Origin: Pseudobdellovibrionaceae bacterium
GTDB lineage: Bacteria > Bdellovibrionota > Bdellovibrionia > Bdellovibrionales > JAMPXM01
Assembly: GCA_022843085.1 (NCBI GenBank)
Contig: JALHOI010000071.1
Location: 1 to 10,119 of the forward strand
Reading direction: 5' to 3'
DNA: 10,119 nt
Part shown: piece by piece, positions 6,310 to 10,119 of the stretch
Layout of the letters: each line of letters starts with the position of its first letter
Numbering within the stretch: the first letter of the stretch is position 1
The notes under the pieces: generated by a model
The model's database searches: none
The model's input: the letters and a program-made list of their open reading frames with translations, nothing else
What the model was told of the DNA's origin: nothing
Translations under genes and position numbers: made by a program

Positions 6310-6864
6310 ATGCAACACGATTCTCGCCCCGTAAATTCAGCTGTTCGATCTTTTGGCTTTCTTGCTGCGACCCTGATGCTCACGCTTGTGGTCGCATCTT
6401 GTACGAAACCAAAAAAAGCGGATGGCGAAGGCGGAGCTGAAGGCTCTGGTTCGATGAGCGAGTCGGCTTCACCGCAGCTTGCAGACAAAGATATCGGCAT
6501 GGATGCGCAAGGCTCTGATTCGGGCAACATCAGCGGCCTCAGCACAATCTTTTTTGATTACGACAAAGCGGCTCTTTCGTCTTCGGCGAAATCGACTTTG
6601 CAGGCGAACGCAGATTGGATTCGTGCGAATCCGAATTTCACTCTTCAGATCGAAGGTCATACAGACTCTCGCGGATCGACCGAATACAATCTCTCGCTTG
6701 GTGAACGCCGAGCGAAGTCAGTTCGCACCTACCTCGAGGGCTTGGGAATTGATGGCAAGCGCCTCACAGTTCTAAGCTACGGCGAAGAAAAGCCTCTTGC
6801 CCAAGGCGATTCTGAAACTGCTTTTTCTAAAAACCGTCGCGCGAACTTCGTTCCGCTTCAGTAA
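6310..6864 (+). CDS. pal: Peptidoglycan-associated lipoprotein Pal
   Basis: The protein has 184 residues. ATG 6310 is preceded by AAGGAG nine bases upstream; the earlier in-frame ATG at 6292 lies about at the transcription start and is unlikely. The signal peptide ends in a lipobox VASC with the lipidated Cys at 31. A Gly/Ser-rich spacer (~32-77) leads into an OmpA C-terminal domain (~78-184) with FFDYDKAAL, IEGHTDSRGSTEYNLSLGER and a closing NRRANF. D119 and R134 correspond in motif and in 15-residue spacing to the pair that grips diaminopimelate in OmpA-family proteins. Pal sits in the outer membrane facing the periplasm, binds peptidoglycan, and in the Tol-Pal system helps constrict the outer membrane at division. 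It heads the operon shared with the DUF4398-like lipoprotein and cpoB. No tolQ, tolR, tolA or free-standing tolB is in this window. Confidence 0.95.
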   Translation: MQHDSRPVNSAVRSFGFLAATLMLTLVVASCTKPKKADGEGGAEGSGSMSESASPQLADKDIGMDAQGSDSGNISGLSTIFFDYDKAALSSSAKSTLQANADWIRANPNFTLQIEGHTDSRGSTEYNLSLGERRAKSVRTYLEGLGIDGKRLTVLSYGEEKPLAQGDSETAFSKNRRANFVPLQ

Positions 6865-6873
6865 GAGCGGCCG

Positions 6874-7173
6874 ATGCGAATCATTTTGACCTGCCTCCTG
6901 ATCGGCTTGGCGGGTTGTGTTTCGATGATACCGGTTGATGAATACGCCATCGCACGAGCGGCGATGGAGGGTGCGAAAGAATCCGAGGCACCACGTTTCG
7001 CTCCTGCTCTTTGGTACAAAGCTGAACAGGCCTACCGTGAGGGCGAGACTTTCTTTCGTGAACGTGCTTTTAGCGATGCAGCGAAGCGGTTTAGCGCGGC
7101 TCGTACGCTCGCGGAGCAAGCCGAAAATACGGCCCGGCTTGCGCGTTTTGAATCCGGCGATCTCGCGCCATAG
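6874..7173 (+). CDS. Small DUF4398-like lipoprotein
   Basis: This 99-residue protein starts at ATG 6874, nine bases after the pal stop, with only a weak AAGAG ribosome binding site, so translation probably depends on coupling to pal. A short signal peptide ends in the lipobox LAGC, giving a mature N-terminal Cys at 15. The remainder is two Ala/Glu/Arg-rich helices: YAIARAAMEGAKESEAPRFA, then LWYKAEQAYREGE and FSDAAKRFSAARTLAEQAEN. This matches the DUF4398 pattern, in which repeated A-x-x-x-A helices resemble a minimal TPR hairpin. It should be anchored to the outer membrane in the periplasm. Lying between pal and cpoB suggests it belongs to the Tol-Pal machinery or to peptidoglycan maintenance, but no biochemical role can be read from the sequence. 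Confidence 0.85.
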   Translation: MRIILTCLLIGLAGCVSMIPVDEYAIARAAMEGAKESEAPRFAPALWYKAEQAYREGETFFRERAFSDAAKRFSAARTLAEQAENTARLARFESGDLAP

Positions 7174-7202
7174 AATTATCGAGTCCTAGCCAGGGAGGCC
7201 AG

Positions 7203-7946
7203 ATGACCGCGATTTCAAAGTTAGTTCGTTCGCGCCGTGTCGGAGCCGTCATGGCCGCGGCCGCACTTATGGCCGGTCTGACGGGGTGTCTGGAAACTCG
7301 CTCGGGTGTGAAAGAAATCGAAGAGAAACAGGTTCTGCGAAAACAAGTTTCGACATTGCAGCAATCGACGGCCGACGTTTCAACCCGCTTCAGTGAGATC
7401 GAAGACGACCTTCGAAAAACGAATGGTCGCACCGAAGCTCTCGACTCGCGCCTCACACAGATCAAAGATCGCGCTGAAAAAAATGATTTTGCGCTCGAGT
7501 CAAAACTGAAAGAACAAGAAGCAAAGTTCACGGCGTTTCGCGAAGAAATCGTAAAACTTCAAACTGAACTCAACGATGTACGAGTTTCGAATCAAGCGTT
7601 ACAGGCGGCTATCCAGGCTGGCGCTGCAAGTGGATCATCGGGGGGCGGCGGGTCAGCCGGCGGAAGTGACAAAAATGCCTTCGACCGCGGTGAGGCAAGG
7701 TTCGAAGCCAAAGCGTGGCGCGACGCCATTTTCGCCTATGAGGAGTATCGCAAAGCGAATCCAAAGGGCAAACAAGTCACCGCGGCAACGTACAAAATCG
7801 GCGTTTCGTTTCAAGAGCTCGGCATGATGGACGACGCAAAACTCTTTTACGAAGAAGTCATTTCTAAAGCGGGCAAATCGAAAGAAGCTGACCGCGCTCG
7901 CTCGCGTTTAAAGGCGCTATCAAAGCCTGCGACGAAGAAGAAATAG
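7203..7946 (+). CDS. cpoB: CpoB/YbgF-type Tol-Pal coordinator, lipoprotein form
   Basis: The protein has 247 residues, with GGGAGG just upstream of ATG 7203. After a basic start and a hydrophobic segment, the lipobox LTGC puts the lipidated Cys at 29. Residues ~36-138 are a long charged coiled coil, the expected trimerisation region. A Gly/Ser linker (~140-155) precedes a TPR domain (~157-240) beginning FDRGEARFEAKAWRDAIFAY and continuing KGKQVTAATYKIGVSFQELG. That order is the CpoB/YbgF architecture. In E. coli CpoB links Tol-Pal to PBP1B-driven peptidoglycan synthesis during constriction and is a soluble periplasmic protein; here it appears tethered to the outer membrane. The tail ends in KKK. 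Its stop overlaps the tsaD start by one base. Confidence 0.9.
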   Translation: MTAISKLVRSRRVGAVMAAAALMAGLTGCLETRSGVKEIEEKQVLRKQVSTLQQSTADVSTRFSEIEDDLRKTNGRTEALDSRLTQIKDRAEKNDFALESKLKEQEAKFTAFREEIVKLQTELNDVRVSNQALQAAIQAGAASGSSGGGGSAGGSDKNAFDRGEARFEAKAWRDAIFAYEEYRKANPKGKQVTAATYKIGVSFQELGMMDDAKLFYEEVISKAGKSKEADRARSRLKALSKPATKKK

Positions 7947-9085
7947 TGGCCGATGTGTTTCGACGAGTACTCGCGATCGAGACAAGCTGCGACGACACCT
8001 CGGTCGCAGTCGTCGAGGCCGACGGCAAAGTTCTCGCCTGCTTGATGGCGGGTCAGGATCTTCATCACGCACGATTTGGTGGCATCGTTCCTGAAATTGC
8101 GTCTCGCAACCATACTCACCACTTGCTTCCGCTGATCGATGAAACGCTGGCGCGATCAGGTGTGACGCTGGATCAAATCGATGGCCTCGCTGTGACGTCG
8201 CGGCCGGGTCTTATCGGCGCGCTGCTGACTGGGCTTGTCACAGCCAAGTCGCTAAGCCTGACGACCGGTAAACCCTTCATCGGCATCAATCATCTTGAGG
8301 GGCATCTTATAGCTCCGTTTCTGCGAGACGAAACTTATCAGCCCCCATCGGGCTTCGATTTTCCATATGTGGCGCTGGCTGTGAGTGGTGGGCATACAAC
8401 ACTTTATCGGGTGAATGGTTTCGGAGACTACCGGGTTCTTGGTCGAACGCTGGACGATGCGGCTGGAGAAGCCTTCGACAAATTTGCAAAAAAGGCGGGT
8501 CTTGGTTTTCCGGGAGGCGCGCGGGTCGACCGCCTTGCTACCGTCGGTGATTCGAAGCGGTTTGATTTTCCGCGAGCGATGCTTCGAAATGAAAATGACG
8601 ATATGAGCTTCTCGGGCCTTAAAACAAATGCGGCTAACGTTATCGCGAATTTAATGACCGAAGAACAAACTGCACTTGTACAACAGGCGAAAGATTTTCT
8701 CAGCTCCAGCTCAACGCAGCCGAAACCTGGTATTCTCGCCGATCTCTGCGCCTCGTTTCAAGAGGCGGTGACCGATGTTCTTGTTCAGCGACTTTCGCGC
8801 GCGGCACTTCGAGAAGATGTGAGTCGCGTCGTGCTAACGGGCGGAGTCGCTGCAAATTCAAGACTTCGTTCAAGGGTCGAAGATTGGGCGCGCCAAAACG
8901 GTCGCATCGCCGCAATTCCTCCGATGCGATTTTGCACCGACAACGCGGCCATGATTGGTTACGCAGGAATTCAACGTCTCAATGCCGGTGAGGTCTCGGT
9001 GCAAAGTCTTGGGCCCGAACCTAAAGCTCCGCTCGACAAAGAGTCATTTCTTGGTTCGAGACCAGCGCCCGGGCGTGAAGTGTGA
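7946..9085 (+). CDS. tsaD: tRNA t6A transferase subunit TsaD
   Basis: TsaD transfers the threonylcarbamoyl group onto A37 of ANN-decoding tRNAs in the cytoplasm, working with TsaB, TsaE and TsaC. The product has 379 residues, slightly longer than usual. The start is GTG 7946, overlapping the cpoB stop (TAGTG); the purine-rich end of cpoB is the only ribosome binding site, so coupling is likely. Family signatures are present in order: VLAIETSCDDTSVAVVE (8-24), ARFGGIVPEIASRNH (42-56), the metal-binding INHLEGH with H116 and H120, AVSGGHTTL (145-153), the GEAFDKFAKKAGLGFPGG block (174-191), LTGGVAANSRLR (297-308), and TDNAAMI (331-337) with metal ligand D332. A Ser/Gln-rich stretch near 250-262 and a 20-residue C-terminal extension explain the extra length. 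All expected catalytic residues appear intact. A GTG at 7955 is a less likely start. Confidence 0.96.
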   Translation: MADVFRRVLAIETSCDDTSVAVVEADGKVLACLMAGQDLHHARFGGIVPEIASRNHTHHLLPLIDETLARSGVTLDQIDGLAVTSRPGLIGALLTGLVTAKSLSLTTGKPFIGINHLEGHLIAPFLRDETYQPPSGFDFPYVALAVSGGHTTLYRVNGFGDYRVLGRTLDDAAGEAFDKFAKKAGLGFPGGARVDRLATVGDSKRFDFPRAMLRNENDDMSFSGLKTNAANVIANLMTEEQTALVQQAKDFLSSSSTQPKPGILADLCASFQEAVTDVLVQRLSRAALREDVSRVVLTGGVAANSRLRSRVEDWARQNGRIAAIPPMRFCTDNAAMIGYAGIQRLNAGEVSVQSLGPEPKAPLDKESFLGSRPAPGREV

Positions 9086-9975
9086 CCCGTCGCGAACGAT
9101 TGCTCGCGAAAATTCGCGAGACGGGACAAGACCCTAAGCGTTCACTTGGCCAAAACTTTTTGATCTCAGACAACGTGATCGATCGTATTTTGAGTTTCGC
9201 CACGGGCGATAAACCGGCGGCCTTAATCGAAATCGGCCCAGGCCTCGGGGCATTGACAGATGGTTTGATTGAGTTCACGTCGCGCGCGAAGCTTTCATTT
9301 GAAGTGATTGAACTCGACAGCACATTCGCTGAAAACTGGCGCATGGCTGGACTTCGAGTTACCGAGGCCGATGCACTTCAAATCGACTGGCCAGCACTTT
9401 CGTTGCCGCCGGGTAGTCGCTTGGTTTCGAATTTGCCGTATCAAATTTCATCGAGCCTCGTGATTGATCGATCAATCGAACCCGCGGGCCTGACTTCGAT
9501 GATCTTAATGTTTCAGAAAGAAGTGGCGAGACGAATTGCCGCGAAACCTGGTAGTGAAGACTACGGCCTTCTGACCGTCATTGCCCAAAATGGTTGGACG
9601 ATCGACACGGTCTGCGATGCGAGTGGACAAGACTTTTTTCCTCCGCCTCGCGTGACCAGTCGTGTTCTTCGATTTCGCCGCCGCGCGGATGCCCCTGCAG
9701 CCGTTGAATTTGCAGCCTTTTTGAAGTTCGCGAAACAGGCCTATGCGCATCGGCGAAAACTTCTAGCAAGTAACCTAGCGGGGCTTAACTGGTCTAACCC
9801 GAAAGACGCTGCAAAACGTGCCACCGATGACGGCTCAGAAAAGGCGCGGGGGTTAGCTCCTCTCGATCGTGCTCGCTTAGAGGCGGCGATTGAAGAAATG
9901 GGCTTCACGAAGACCGCACGGGCCGAAGAATTCACGGCCGAGCAGCTTCTTGAGCTGTCGCGGCGCTTGCGCTAA
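9082..9975 (+). CDS. rsmA: 16S rRNA dimethyladenosine transferase RsmA (KsgA)
   Basis: RsmA dimethylates the two adjacent adenines near the 3' end of 16S rRNA (A1518 and A1519 in E. coli) using S-adenosylmethionine, a late checkpoint in 30S assembly. The product has 297 residues, a little over the usual ~270. The start GTG 9082 overlaps the tsaD stop by four bases (GTGA), indicating coupled translation. Motifs seen: SLGQNFL (21-27), the SAM-binding loop IEIGPGLGALT (49-59), the acidic VIELD (75-79), catalytic motif IV NLPYQIS (117-123), FQKEVARRI (144-152), the substrate-side FFPPPRV (185-191), and the C-terminal helical domain with FAKQAYAHRRKLLASNL (216-232). A Lys/Ala/Glu-rich stretch around 239-260 gives the added length. 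No residue looks damaged. Confidence 0.96.
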   Translation: MTRRERLLAKIRETGQDPKRSLGQNFLISDNVIDRILSFATGDKPAALIEIGPGLGALTDGLIEFTSRAKLSFEVIELDSTFAENWRMAGLRVTEADALQIDWPALSLPPGSRLVSNLPYQISSSLVIDRSIEPAGLTSMILMFQKEVARRIAAKPGSEDYGLLTVIAQNGWTIDTVCDASGQDFFPPPRVTSRVLRFRRRADAPAAVEFAAFLKFAKQAYAHRRKLLASNLAGLNWSNPKDAAKRATDDGSEKARGLAPLDRARLEAAIEEMGFTKTARAEEFTAEQLLELSRRLR

Positions 9976-9985
9976 AGCTATTCGA

Positions 9986-10119
9986 ATGGCGAAGGGTGCA
10001 AACAAAAACGTTCAAGCAAAAAAGGCATCCTCGAACGCGTCTTCTAGGGCGTCTTCTAGGGCGTCTTCTAGGGCGTCTGCGGCTGGGGGCAAGCCCGCCG
10101 AGACGCGCATCCTGCGTGT
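9986..10119 (+). CDS. Start of an unrecognised gene with a basic, repeat-rich N-terminus (partial)
   Basis: An ATG at 9986, ten bases after the rsmA stop, opens a frame that runs without stop to the right edge (44 codons). The ribosome binding site is poor (AAAG at 9974-9977), so it probably depends on transcription and perhaps translation from rsmA. The N-terminus is Lys/Asn-rich (AKGANKNVQAKK), followed by four-residue repeats (ASSN, then ASSR three times), then AAGGKPAETRILR. The first ~35 residues are likely disordered and the domain proper would begin near KPAETRIL. That ending is weakly reminiscent of the start of a TetR-type helix-turn-helix, but too little is visible to call. It could be any fifth or sixth gene of the operon. 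Confidence 0.6.
   Translation, partial: MAKGANKNVQAKKASSNASSRASSRASSRASAAGGKPAETRILR
10025..10078 (+). repeat. 12-bp tandem repeat encoding ASSR units
   Basis: GCGTCTTCTAGG occurs three times without change (10037-10048, 10049-10060, 10061-10072), followed by a half copy (10073-10078). A diverged earlier copy at 10025-10036 encodes ASSN. The array is in frame with the gene starting at 9986, and because the unit is 12 bases, copy-number change would lengthen or shorten the protein without breaking it. Confidence 0.9.

Noticed and set aside
1..10119. Mobile element, prophage, CRISPR array or tRNA
   Set aside because: No transposase, integrase, terminal inverted repeats, regularly spaced repeats or cloverleaf was seen on either strand.

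Overview
The window looks like ordinary chromosome of a Gram-negative (diderm) bacterium. Three consecutive genes carry lipoprotein signal peptides. There is a Pal with the peptidoglycan-binding residues of the OmpA family, a CpoB/YbgF-type protein, and a large protein ending in an outer-membrane beta barrel. Gene content and protein style suggest Bdellovibrionota or a related former-deltaproteobacterial group; this is an impression from memory, not a database match. I see no tRNA, rRNA, CRISPR array, insertion sequence, integrase or phage gene.

Left part (1-1765, + strand): the tail of an unrecognised gene, then a two-gene unit whose stop and start overlap. The first is a membrane-anchored coiled-coil protein with a DUF2802-like helical segment. 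The second is a 90-residue beta-rich, OB-like protein. DUF2802 proteins often lie near flagellar/chemotaxis genes, so a flagellar cluster may lie upstream, but none is visible here.

Middle part (1780-6178, - strand): in transcription order, a 1002-residue secreted protein (HExxH gluzincin-like protease domain, TolB-like propeller repeats, BamA-like barrel), a short single-stranded DNA-binding protein, and an unrecognised 214-residue protein. The ssb leader carries two mutually exclusive hairpins directly upstream of the Shine-Dalgarno. A structured 250-base gap separates ssb from the 214-residue gene.

Right part (6255-10119, + strand): a near-consensus promoter drives pal, followed by a small DUF4398-like lipoprotein, a lipidated CpoB/YbgF, tsaD (tRNA t6A synthesis), rsmA (16S rRNA dimethylation) and the start of a further gene with 12-bp in-frame tandem repeats. 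Gaps are short (9 and 29 bases) or genes overlap (1 and 4 bases), so this reads as one operon joining envelope maintenance to RNA modification. The protease-propeller-barrel gene diverges from pal, roughly where tolB would sit in a classical tol-pal cluster. That arrangement is the most interesting feature of the window.
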